From: Bacillota bacterium
Lineage (GTDB): Bacteria > Bacillota > Clostridia > Lachnospirales > Lachnospiraceae
Length of the DNA stretch: 64,000 bases
Assembly (NCBI GenBank): GCA_023436225.1
Contig: JAEZKA010000003.1
Location: 1 to 64,000, forward strand
Reading direction: 5' to 3'
The notes under the pieces are model-generated. The model saw only the letters and a list, made by a program, of their open reading frames with translations. It did not search any database and was not told the DNA's origin. The position numbers were made by a program, and so were the translations under genes. Of this stretch, positions 1 to 8,099 are shown piece after piece. How positions within the stretch are numbered: position 1 is the stretch's first letter; every line of letters begins with the position of its first letter.

Positions 1-144
1 GAAAATTAGGCAGGCTTATTAAGTGCACCCAAAAACTGTTTATAGAATCTAAAACATTAAAATAGCTCTTCATCAAGTGTTTGTGAGGGATTCAGAGAAT
101 TCCACCCCAACTCTTGACAAAGAGCCACAAATATATAAAATACA

Positions 145-302
145 GGAAGGAAAATGGATAAGCTTCCCATCATGCACTGTTTGCCGAACATGCTTCTGAA
201 TTTGTATGCTGCTAAAGCGAACATCTATGTTCGATTAGAGCAAACAAAGCTGGACAATATCCGCCAATCTGTGTGTGATGGGAGCTTATTCATCTTCCTT
301 CC
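145..302. repeat. 158-bp imperfect intergenic palindrome
   Basis: The gene-free stretch at 1-362 holds one long inverted repeat. The outer arms begin GGAAGGAAAATGGATAAGCT on the left and its near-complement ends at 302. Complementarity, with mismatches and small gaps, continues to a perfect centre GAACAT-CT-ATGTTC at about 221-234. It lies 3' of the minus-strand ABC permease, and the minus strand leaving it is T-rich, so it may terminate that transcript. The outer arm resembles the hairpin at 15612-15677. Short open frames across it look fortuitous. It could equally be a MITE-like relic. Confidence 0.6.
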
Positions 303-362
303 GAAGTACAATTCATTATGCAATAGCCCGTATTAGATACCTTTGTACGAATGCTCCATCGC

Positions 363-1943
363 TTACGCGCCTCCTAATGAGGCAAACCTCTTCCTGCCAT
401 AGGACAAAAGTATTGCGTATAAGACGGCATCAATTACTAGCATTGCTACAATATAACCTAAATATGCAATCGTCATGCTTGGAATGACTGCCATAAGAAT
501 AAACTGAATCGCAACGATTCCAATGGATGAGAATACGGTAATCATCGTAGCTGCACCCTGCTTAATTACTACTGTCTCATTGTTCCAATTGAAGTTAGGC
601 AGCAACAGATTAATCAATAATCCGAATAAAGAAATAAATATAGAACATACCGCAGTGATGAAAACCATAAGTATTGTGATCAAAACCCCTGCCTTCAACG
701 CAATACCAAGAATCACTGCACAAATGAGTGCGGGTGACAGTACTGCCAGGTTAACATATATTTTCGCCAGATAGATCATCTTTGGCTCCACGGGCAGAGA
801 CTTCATAATCCACAGGCTTTTACCTTCGAGAGAGATGGAAGACGATGTGGTACAACACATCAGAACACAGAAGGAGATAATCGTCGGTCCAATACCGGCC
901 ATCATATTACCTGGCAGTTCTGCTCCGAAGATTCTCTGGGTATCTACAAAGAACAATGCCACCGAGGCCAACATCAACATTACGATACCAATGGCGGTAT
1001 TGGTTACATATAGAGTGGATGAAAAATAGCGCTTAAGCTCCTTATGAAATAAAGCCTTTATTGGGGACGATGTCTTCAAACTGCCCAGCTTATAATTCGA
1101 TCTCGCTCTACCAGTCATAATAGCCGTATTCATTTTCTTAAATACAGCCTTAACCAGTAATGTGTAAAGGATGAATGCCAATGCGGATATTGTAAGGAAT
1201 AAGCCAAAAGCTAAGAAATCCCGCTCCACGACAGCCATTGTATACAATTTCGCCAGAGGATAGAGAGCATAAACCTGCTCCGTCAACATCCTTCCCATAT
1301 CAACCAGCTTCTCTCCGTCCTCTTCGATACCAAAGGACAGTACGAGAAACGCTGCCAGCAAACCCATGATCAGAATAATATTCAGTAAATTATTACGACG
1401 GAACTTAGATGCTACATAGGCGATCACAGTACCAATCAAGGAAGCAAACGCAATCGGAACTAAGGGTATAAAAAGCATCGCTACTACACCAAATACATAG
1501 AAAAGCACCGGTGGCTGCGCCAGTATCCCATAGGCTAATAGCATAGGCAGTATCAGTATTATAACGAATATCAAATTGATCGAATATAGAATTATCAGAC
1601 GGCTTACGACAATTCCTCCGGTACTGATTGGCATTGCCATAACCATATCATAATCCTTGAAACCAAATATGGTGCCCCTCACCTGTAATATGGTGGTCAC
1701 AAGAAGAATTACACAGGTCATAGACATCATAAGCGGAGGCAGAAGCTCAAGGCTGTCAAAGATCATTAACCCACTTCCGATCATAATACTATAGGAAAAT
1801 GATATTGCACTCATAAGAACCACAAAAAAACCAATCCCGAGATATAGCGCCTTTGGCTTCTTCTTTTTCAGATTTCCAACGGACAGCATATCTCCCAACA
1901 CCGCCCAAATCTGTACGCTGACTAAACGCAAAACCTTTCTCAT
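363..1943 (-). CDS. ABC-2 type exporter permease subunit
   Basis: Integral membrane protein of about 526 residues with roughly a dozen hydrophobic segments, lacking an ATPase domain. It follows the ATP-binding subunit at 1965-2681 almost directly, so the two should form one exporter. The substrate is unknown; such pairs often export peptides, lipids or drugs. An upstream TTG (1964) is in frame, but the ATG at 1943 has an AAAGG-type ribosome site at suitable distance and begins MRKVLRLVSVQIW, so I prefer it. The fold call rests on hydrophobicity and the partner gene rather than on a diagnostic motif. Confidence 0.75.
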   Translation of the reverse strand: MRKVLRLVSVQIWAVLGDMLSVGNLKKKKPKALYLGIGFFVVLMSAISFSYSIMIGSGLMIFDSLELLPPLMMSMTCVILLVTTILQVRGTIFGFKDYDMVMAMPISTGGIVVSRLIILYSINLIFVIILILPMLLAYGILAQPPVLFYVFGVVAMLFIPLVPIAFASLIGTVIAYVASKFRRNNLLNIILIMGLLAAFLVLSFGIEEDGEKLVDMGRMLTEQVYALYPLAKLYTMAVVERDFLAFGLFLTISALAFILYTLLVKAVFKKMNTAIMTGRARSNYKLGSLKTSSPIKALFHKELKRYFSSTLYVTNTAIGIVMLMLASVALFFVDTQRIFGAELPGNMMAGIGPTIISFCVLMCCTTSSSISLEGKSLWIMKSLPVEPKMIYLAKIYVNLAVLSPALICAVILGIALKAGVLITILMVFITAVCSIFISLFGLLINLLLPNFNWNNETVVIKQGAATMITVFSSIGIVAIQFILMAVIPSMTIAYLGYIVAMLVIDAVLYAILLSYGRKRFASLGGA

Positions 1944-1964
1944 ATTAATAACCATACCTTTCAA

Positions 1965-2681
1965 TTATTTTTCATCAATCAGCTCCATAAATACCTCCTC
2001 AAGGCTGTTGTTACCCTTAACCTCTTCGGTGGTTCCACAGGAAATCAATTTACCATTCTTAATGATGGCAATTTTATTACAGAGCTTTTCAGCCACCTCA
2101 AGTACATGAGTGGAGAAAAATATTGCGCCGCCATCCTGGCAAATCTGCGCCATAATGGTTTTTAAGGTATGGGATGCTTTTGGATCCAGACCAACAAAGG
2201 GTTCATCTAAAACCAAAAGCTTCGGTCGATGTATTAGTGCTGCGATGATAGCCAGCTTCTGCTTCATACCATGGGAATAGGAGGAAATGACATCCCCCAG
2301 GTTTGATGTCAGCTCGAAGGCGTCACTGTATCGTTCGATTAAGGTTTCGCGATCAAAACGGCTGACCTCATAAATATCTCCGATAAAATTCAGATAACCA
2401 ATTCCGGTCAGGTGTTCATAAAGGTCCGGATTATCGGGAATGTACGCGGTAATCTTCTTACAGGCTACTGGATCCTTCTTAATGGAGATTTTGTCAATGG
2501 TAATCTCTCCTTCTTCAAAATCCAATACACCTACAATAGAACGTATTGTAGTCGTCTTTCCAGCACCATTGTGTCCGATAAACCCGAAGATATCCCCTTT
2601 ATTCACTTCCAGGTTCAGACAATCCACTGCCTTCTTGTCACTTTTATAGCTCTTTGAGAAATTCTTAATGCTTAACATCAT
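1965..2681 (-). CDS. ABC transporter ATP-binding protein
   Basis: Cytoplasmic ATPase of 238 residues that powers the adjacent permease. Visible motifs in order: Walker A GHNGAGKTT near residue 38, signature SYSHGMKQK in the middle, Walker B LLVLDEPFVGLD, and the H-loop FFSTHVLE. The signature departs from LSGGQ, as is common in CcmA/YtrB-like exporters. A strong GGGAGG lies just upstream; tandem ATGs at 2681 and 2678 are both possible starts. It sits 30 bp after the M29 peptidase, so peptidase, ATPase and permease may be co-transcribed. The substrate cannot be read from the sequence. Confidence 0.9.
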   Translation of the reverse strand: MMLSIKNFSKSYKSDKKAVDCLNLEVNKGDIFGFIGHNGAGKTTTIRSIVGVLDFEEGEITIDKISIKKDPVACKKITAYIPDNPDLYEHLTGIGYLNFIGDIYEVSRFDRETLIERYSDAFELTSNLGDVISSYSHGMKQKLAIIAALIHRPKLLVLDEPFVGLDPKASHTLKTIMAQICQDGGAIFFSTHVLEVAEKLCNKIAIIKNGKLISCGTTEEVKGNNSLEEVFMELIDEK

Positions 2682-2711
2682 TATCCTCCCACACTGCTTT
2701 ATTGAAAACCC

Positions 2712-4784
2712 CTATTGAAATGCTTCATTCAATTCTGTTGTTCCTTCTAAGACAAATCTTGCGTTTTGGATGATCGCAATTCTGGTTCCATCCTTCTTCA
2801 CCACGGCTATCTCCTTGATCTCATCATAAGGAAGCGTGATATCCGTATGACAGTTAAAATACGCCTTTGAGGGATCTGTCTTGCGTAGTAACGAGATTTC
2901 GTTGTCTCTTGCCACAATTTCCTTTCCATCCGGATTATAGACCGCAGTCTCCTCACTCATATGATAGCAGGTATCTCCAATCGCAAAATGAGGGCCAGTC
3001 TTCTCAGCAATCAAAATCGGAAGCTTAGGTGCAATATCAAATTTCTTTCCCATCATATAAGCAGTCGTATTGGTTCCGATGGCAAATTCACCCAGTGGCA
3101 GATACTCATGATTATATAATAAATTCTCTTTAATAAAGCTTCGATTCTTTTCTTTATCTTCAAAATTGGCACAGGTATATTCGGCTACCAGTCCATCCCG
3201 GAAGGTTAATTCAAGCTCGTTATACTCCAAATCTCTGAGATAAATCTTCGGTACATGGAGAACCCCGTTCGTACCGGTTAGCACCGGTGAAGTGAATACT
3301 TCGCCGACAGGAATATTGACATTAGCAACACAGTTCTCGAAAATTGTCTCCTTAGAGCGGTCCCCCAGCTCATATAGCTTTACCTTTAGATCGGTATGAT
3401 TTTTACCTGCGCCAAGAATATGAACATAATCCCCCTGATCCAGAGCATCAATCATATGCTGTTGAATTTCAAGGTAACGATCACTATCCAATGTATTTAC
3501 CTTTACCGTCTCTGCAAATATTTCATTAAAATCCTTACCAATCTCGGGCACCGGATACGAAATAATTGTAAAGGAGATTTCATTAAGCTTCAGATACTCG
3601 TTCTTAACAAAACTCTCTTCGTTATTGTATTCCACATAGAGCTTTTGCTGGCGCTTATCAAGCTTCACTGACTCCTTTTTATCCTCCGGAGCAAATAATT
3701 CCTCACCAAACACCTCAATAACAGCAGGTCCTGCATATAGTCCGGCTTTCTGTTTATAATTCTCATATGCCTTCCTCAGGCTTTCCAGTTTTCTCTCCTT
3801 AAAGGCTTTGTCAAAGAACAATCCGATATCAAACCGATGATCATAATCATACTGCTTGTTCGGGCTGGTTGCGTGATACCCTATCTTTAGATGCTGCAGC
3901 TTATTAACCGCATTGTAAGCTGCCCGGTAGATAACAGGCTCCAGTCCCATTTTCTCAAAGTTACGAATCGCATATCGCACCATTCTCTCATAGCCGATCT
4001 GATAACGAATATTCACATAGGCTTTCTTACTCAAATCAAGCCTATTCGCAATAAAGCCCAAACGATAGCCTTCCGTATATGTATCTGCCATCGCCTGTAG
4101 CTGCTCCTCGGGTAGTGAATTCAAAAATTCAGCAGTCTTAAGCTCATTTTCTGTGATATATTCTCCATACTGGTATAGATAGCGAAGGTCGTACAGGTCT
4201 GCCTCCATAATGATATCTCTTGCAAAGGTCAGCTCAGAGTCAACCAGGCTACGTACCCGGTCTTCTACAAGCACTTCACAATAATCGCTCATAAAGTCAT
4301 AAATAACTCGTTTCACATCTTTATAGGTGTACTCATCCTCTTCCTCGAAATGATTGTATATCTCAATCAGCAGCTCCAGATAAATGGTTATCTCATAAAG
4401 CCTACATTCGTATGCATAGATGATAATGCTGCGAAGCTCTGTTGTAAGGAAGGATAATAGCTTACCGAATTTGTCACCGAACTTCTCACAGGCATAGGCG
4501 GGGTTCGCATAGCTGAGGTGATAGTTATCTCCGAGGATATCCTCATATAATGCATGATTTAAGCCCTGCTGCTCCTTAATTGAGAGCTTCGAAATACGTT
4601 CCTCCATAGCCATGGACGCAACCTGCTTTACCATGCGTACGAAAGCCGCTGTCTTTTGGAAGTAATCGCGAAAGGGCTCACGCACGCTTTCTTCCTTCTC
4701 CATCAATTCAATCCGCTCTAAGGCTAGCTCATATCTTTCTTTTATTGCTTCATTATTTTCATTAAATAAATTAATGTATTTCAT
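2712..4784 (-). CDS. M29-family aminopeptidase with long N-terminal extension
   Basis: Predicted metallo-aminopeptidase. The C-terminal part (about residues 370-690) carries a plausible M29 metal site in order: Glu495 in GEVFTSP, Glu566 in LGEFAIG, His599 in PHFAIG, Tyr607, and His646/Asp648 in CHTDITLP. This matches the E-E-H-Y-H-D ligand set and spacing known from AmpT/AmpS. Typical M29 enzymes have about 410 residues. Here some 360 extra N-terminal residues, helical and charged with no motif I recognise, precede the catalytic region. No signal peptide is seen, so it is probably cytoplasmic. It lies upstream of the ABC exporter pair on the same strand. Confidence 0.8.
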   Translation of the reverse strand: MKYINLFNENNEAIKERYELALERIELMEKEESVREPFRDYFQKTAAFVRMVKQVASMAMEERISKLSIKEQQGLNHALYEDILGDNYHLSYANPAYACEKFGDKFGKLLSFLTTELRSIIIYAYECRLYEITIYLELLIEIYNHFEEEDEYTYKDVKRVIYDFMSDYCEVLVEDRVRSLVDSELTFARDIIMEADLYDLRYLYQYGEYITENELKTAEFLNSLPEEQLQAMADTYTEGYRLGFIANRLDLSKKAYVNIRYQIGYERMVRYAIRNFEKMGLEPVIYRAAYNAVNKLQHLKIGYHATSPNKQYDYDHRFDIGLFFDKAFKERKLESLRKAYENYKQKAGLYAGPAVIEVFGEELFAPEDKKESVKLDKRQQKLYVEYNNEESFVKNEYLKLNEISFTIISYPVPEIGKDFNEIFAETVKVNTLDSDRYLEIQQHMIDALDQGDYVHILGAGKNHTDLKVKLYELGDRSKETIFENCVANVNIPVGEVFTSPVLTGTNGVLHVPKIYLRDLEYNELELTFRDGLVAEYTCANFEDKEKNRSFIKENLLYNHEYLPLGEFAIGTNTTAYMMGKKFDIAPKLPILIAEKTGPHFAIGDTCYHMSEETAVYNPDGKEIVARDNEISLLRKTDPSKAYFNCHTDITLPYDEIKEIAVVKKDGTRIAIIQNARFVLEGTTELNEAFQ

Positions 4785-4837
4785 CTCAGTTTTATTCCTC
4801 CATTTTCATTTAACCAAGTATGCCTACCCTTTGAATT

Positions 4838-4905
4838 AGTTTGTGCCGAGGATTACGCAGGCACAAACTTCTAAGTGTGAATTATGCTTTTCAATAATTC
4901 ACACT
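4838..4905 (-). terminator. Tandem hairpins after the 4904-5233 gene
   Basis: Two adjacent perfect inverted repeats: AGTGTGAATTAT paired with its complement (4874-4885/4894-4905) and AGTTTGTGCC paired with GGCACAAACT (4838-4847/4860-4869). The first overlaps the stop codon of the membrane-protein gene. They lie where a minus-strand terminator is expected, but no long U-tract follows, so they may instead protect the mRNA end. Confidence 0.5.
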
Positions 4906-5233
4906 AACCACCAATGCCAAGTATATAAATTACAAATAGTATTATTGTCATAAATCCATTCAATACCGCTCCGATGATCGGGAATCGGTAAAAAATATCC
5001 TTCTTCTTAAAAGCCTGATAAGAGAGTACAAAGCCGAAAACAGACAGTGCAAACAGTCCAAGTCCAACAACACCAAGGACAATGCCACCCTGACCATGAT
5101 TGATACCGGACAAAATACTTGCAGCCAGTAACCCCAGGATGGAAAGAATGCCAATGATCATTGAACAAATGCCAAGCTTTGTGTGTCTTCTCCCCGAGAA
5201 ATGAATCATTTCTTTATTCCGTTTGAAGTGCAT
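4904..5233 (-). CDS. Small four-helix membrane protein, function unknown
   Basis: A 109-residue protein with a short basic N terminus (HFKRNKEMIHFSGRRH) and about three to four hydrophobic helices; it ends FVIYILGIGG. It resembles small conserved membrane proteins common in Lachnospiraceae (DUF6142-like, from memory), with no catalytic motif. It starts 2 bp after the VanZ-like gene, and GAGGGGGA precedes the ATG, so the two form a tight two-gene unit. The overlapping alternative reading frame (4960-5154) lacks such a signal and is discarded. Confidence 0.6.
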   Translation of the reverse strand: MHFKRNKEMIHFSGRRHTKLGICSMIIGILSILGLLAASILSGINHGQGGIVLGVVGLGLFALSVFGFVLSYQAFKKKDIFYRFPIIGAVLNGFMTIILFVIYILGIGG

Positions 5234-5235
5234 CC

Positions 5236-5721
5236 CTAAATCCCCCTCTTAACCTTCTGCTTATGATTCAGACTTCGATAAAAGACATGGCATATAGCAA
5301 AGAAAATATACCCCAATGAACCTCCCACCGTATTCAGCAGTAGATCATCCACATCAAAAATACCCACCTTCAGATATAATTGAATTGTTTCTACTGTAAG
5401 ACTGAACAATAAACTCAAAAACATAATCCTTAGAAATCCGCGATACTTCTTATGAATCAATGGCAATAAAAAGCCAAAGGGTGTAAAGGCCACAATATTA
5501 CCAAGAATATTCACGATAAAGCTCTCAATTCCCAGCTGCTCTCGATATAGGATAAATCGTTTGATTTCCTTGAAAAACTGTATATTATAGCGATAATTCT
5601 CAACCGCGTAACCCCTTCCGTAATGCTCACTAAAAAATAAAAAATAAGATAACATAATGATATATATATAAAACAAAAGCCAACCGGCTCTTTTTAATCG
5701 CTTTTTGGTCAGATCCTTCAA
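5236..5721 (-). CDS. VanZ-like membrane protein
   Basis: A 161-residue membrane protein with features of the VanZ family: an N-terminal helix, NYRYNIQFFKEI, then the segment LGNIVAFTPFGFLLPLI, and FSLTVETIQLYLKVGIFDVDD followed by LLNTVGGSLGY. VanZ proteins have been linked to teicoplanin resistance and cell-envelope functions, but most chromosomal copies have no defined role. The start is a TTG at 5721 preceded by GGAG at 7-base spacing. It is the first gene of a pair with the 4904-5233 gene and is divergent from the hydrogenase. Confidence 0.8.
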   Translation of the reverse strand: MKDLTKKRLKRAGWLLFYIYIIMLSYFLFFSEHYGRGYAVENYRYNIQFFKEIKRFILYREQLGIESFIVNILGNIVAFTPFGFLLPLIHKKYRGFLRIMFLSLLFSLTVETIQLYLKVGIFDVDDLLLNTVGGSLGYIFFAICHVFYRSLNHKQKVKRGI

Positions 5722-6185
5722 TTCTTTTCTCCATATTCTATATTTTTCCTATTAACAATTTTAATACCATGAATTAGATTACACCAAAATTCTGGAAAAT
5801 ATGTATTTTCCTAGTATTGTATTATTTGCTACTGATTAGCACCCTATCCTATGTATAATTATAATACAGCTTCTTCCATCATTCATACCCCTGAAGGACA
5901 ATTACTATTATAAATCAAATACAAATCCTAGTAAAGTATAATATAGCGCCTATTTTCAATGATTTCCAAGCCGCGCTTTGCACACACTAAAAGGGCAGAC
6001 ATTCTAAGTGAGTATGAAATTTATATTAATGAGATCAACAAATGTCTCCGGTATGGATATAATTGTTAAATTCATATATTAATATGCCTAGGTCCATACA
6101 ATATAGATGATTGATTCATAAGTTTTGGTTATAATAATTAGCAATAAAGTGCAATATGTTGAAGAAAGGATTTACGGTGGTGCTA
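5722..6185. other. Divergent intergenic region, VanZ-like / hydrogenase
   Basis: This 464-bp AT-rich gap must hold the promoters of both flanking genes. A TATAAT hexamer lies at 6130-6135 on the plus strand, upstream of the hydrogenase, but no convincing -35 is correctly spaced. Further AT-rich TATAAT-like strings lie near 5855-5867. I see no gene, RNA motif or clear palindrome. Confidence 0.4.
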
Positions 6186-7430
6186 ATGAAGACATTCGAA
6201 GAATTATATTATGAGGTTTTAGTCAGAACTCTAAAGGAAAAGGATATGAGTTTTCTCGAAAAAATGGAGCTATACGATACCCATCAGCTAGATTGTCTGC
6301 TGCATCCTGATAAGCATCCGATCATCTGGCATTCCGACAATTGCCAGTGTGAAGAGGGCAAGCATCATTGTAAGGAGGTCTGTCCCTTCCACGCCATTCA
6401 TCCTGGTGAATCCGGCGAAATAGTAATTGACGAAAGCTTATGTGTAGGCTGCTCCATCTGTGTACAGGAATGTCGTGCAAAAAACCTGTCCGGCAGTAAG
6501 GATGTGATTGCAGCTCTACAGGCAATCCGCTCTCACAAGGGCCTGGTATATGCCCTTGTCGCCCCAGCCTTCCTGGGTCAATTCAGCAGTGATGTAACAC
6601 CGGGTAAGTTACGAAGTGCCTTGAAGGCAGTCGGCTTTGACGGTATGATAGAGGTCGCATTATTTGCAGATATATTAACCCTGAAAGAAGCTCTGGAATT
6701 CGATAAGAATATCAAAACAGAAAGTGACTATCAGCTTACCAGCTGTTGCTGCCCGGTGTGGATAGCCATGATACGCAAGATTTATAAGGATTTGATGCCT
6801 CATGTGCCCCCGGCAGTGTCCCCGATGATAGCCAGCGGACGTGCCATTAAGGTCATGCACCCAGACGCCTTTACTATCTTTATCGGACCCTGTCTTGCTA
6901 AAAAAGCAGAAGCCCAGGAAAAGGATCTCGCAGGTGCCGTAGATATTGTATTAACCTTCCAGGAGGTACAGGACATCTTTAATGTAATGGAAATTGATCC
7001 TGCCAGGATGAAAGAAAGCGATAAGGATCATTCCTCCCGGGCAGGTAGAATCTACGCACATACTGGAGGTGTAAGCGAAGCGGTTAGCAATACTCTGGAG
7101 CGCCTTAATCCAAACCGCAAGATTACAATCAAGACGAACCAGGCAGACGGTGTACCTGCCTGCAAAGCTATGATCAATGAATTGCTTTCAGGGAATAGAA
7201 CCGCCAATTTCTTCGAGGGCATGGGCTGCGTCGGTGGCTGTGTCGGTGGACCCAGAGTACTGATACCCCACGAGATTGGCAGAGAGCACGTAGAAGAATA
7301 TGGAGATGCGGCGCCATATCCTACTCCCATCGATAACCCTTATGTTATCGAGCTATTACACCGGCTAGGTCTGGATACCATAGACAGCCTACTCGAGAAG
7401 AGTGATATATTCACCCGAACCTTCGAATAA
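6186..7430 (+). CDS. [FeFe] hydrogenase, group B type
   Basis: Monomeric iron hydrogenase of about 414 residues. An N-terminal cysteine set (NCQCEEG...C..VCPFHAI) and a CVGCSICVQEC cluster bind Fe-S centres. The H-cluster motifs follow: TSCCCPVW (L1), IGPCLAKKAE (L2) and EGMGCVGGCVGGP (L3). The extra cysteine in L1 and the L3 form differ from group A enzymes (TSCCPGW) and fit group B, whose physiological role is still poorly defined. No maturation genes (hydEFG) or electron-transfer partners are adjacent. I prefer the ATG at 6186 (GGTGGTG just upstream, protein MKTFEELY) over the ATG at 6156. A classic terminator follows the gene. Confidence 0.9.
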   Translation: MKTFEELYYEVLVRTLKEKDMSFLEKMELYDTHQLDCLLHPDKHPIIWHSDNCQCEEGKHHCKEVCPFHAIHPGESGEIVIDESLCVGCSICVQECRAKNLSGSKDVIAALQAIRSHKGLVYALVAPAFLGQFSSDVTPGKLRSALKAVGFDGMIEVALFADILTLKEALEFDKNIKTESDYQLTSCCCPVWIAMIRKIYKDLMPHVPPAVSPMIASGRAIKVMHPDAFTIFIGPCLAKKAEAQEKDLAGAVDIVLTFQEVQDIFNVMEIDPARMKESDKDHSSRAGRIYAHTGGVSEAVSNTLERLNPNRKITIKTNQADGVPACKAMINELLSGNRTANFFEGMGCVGGCVGGPRVLIPHEIGREHVEEYGDAAPYPTPIDNPYVIELLHRLGLDTIDSLLEKSDIFTRTFE

Positions 7431-7456
7431 CAATATGAAATGAATTGGTATCACAA

Positions 7457-7480
7457 AGGGGCTGTGCAACAGCCCCTCTT
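7457..7480 (+). terminator. Intrinsic terminator of the hydrogenase gene
   Basis: AGGGGCTGT and ACAGCCCCT form a perfect 9-bp stem around a GCA loop, followed by CTTTAAT on the plus strand. It starts 26 bases after the hydrogenase stop. Confidence 0.85.
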
Positions 7481-7491
7481 TAATATCTTAA

Positions 7492-7878
7492 TTATCCGAT
7501 TAATTTATCATTTTCAAGGATATGGTGTATAAGCCAGTCATTCAGGAAATCCAATAGTCCAAGAATAACATCCTTTTGCTTTTCATCAATCTCCTTCAAG
7601 TTATAGCTGGATATCTTTTCGATGAATTCCTCATGCTCTGCCTTATGAGAGAACAGCTTCTTGTAGCTAATACTCATCATATATTCTTCCTCGTGTTCAA
7701 AATGAATCGTGGCATAGTCCGTTAATTCACTGAGGATTTCAACGATATAATCATACTTATCCGGGATAAAATCATCCATCAAGGTCTCATATGCCCTGTC
7801 TGCAATCTCAAACAGCTTCTGATGTTCCCTATCGATCTCCTCGATTCCGGTGCAGAACTCATCTTTAAATACATACAT
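7492..7878 (-). CDS. Bacteriohemerythrin
   Basis: A 128-residue stand-alone hemerythrin domain that probably binds O2 (or NO) at a non-heme di-iron site. The expected ligands are visible: the first His in the N-terminal helix or loop (IDREHQKLFE), His and Glu in HFEHEEEYM, His in HKAEHEEF, and His/Asp in HHILENDKL. There is no attached signalling domain. In strict anaerobes such proteins are thought to scavenge or sense oxygen, which fits an organism with O2-sensitive hydrogenase encoded beside it. AAGGAGG lies upstream at a rather long 12-base spacing. It is convergent with the hydrogenase gene. Confidence 0.92.
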   Translation of the reverse strand: MYVFKDEFCTGIEEIDREHQKLFEIADRAYETLMDDFIPDKYDYIVEILSELTDYATIHFEHEEEYMMSISYKKLFSHKAEHEEFIEKISSYNLKEIDEKQKDVILGLLDFLNDWLIHHILENDKLIG

Positions 7879-7928
7879 AATTAGTGATACCTCCTTAGTA
7901 TATTTATTGTATTGTTAGTTCTTTTCTA

Positions 7929-7978
7929 GAGAGAAGGTGCCCTCAAAAACCAAAAGGGTTTTGAGAGCACCTTCTCTC
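7929..7978 (-). terminator. Long hairpin 3' of the Ig-like protein gene
   Basis: GAGAGAAGG (7929-7937) begins a roughly 20-bp stem with one mismatch. The right arm ends at 7978 and the loop lies around CAAAAGGG. It lies 122 bp after the minus-strand stop at 8100 and immediately upstream of the hemerythrin gene. There is no clear U-tract. Confidence 0.55.
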
Positions 7979-8099
7979 ATTTATAACATATAATATAGTT
8001 TATCATTTAATCCTTTTTATAACAATAGCCTTTTCACGAATCACACTATCGCTATTGATTATAATCTTCATAAGGATTCTTGCGTCTGGTTAATTCAGC

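Noticed and set aside
154..487. Two plus-strand frames of 60-70 codons at the left edge
   Set aside because: The first is made of palindrome sequence; the second runs antisense into the permease gene. No ribosome sites.
8054..8099. Protein-like in-frame extension (15 codons) after the stop of the Ig-like protein
   Set aside because: Too short to support a nonsense mutation or readthrough; the TAA is a plausible true end.
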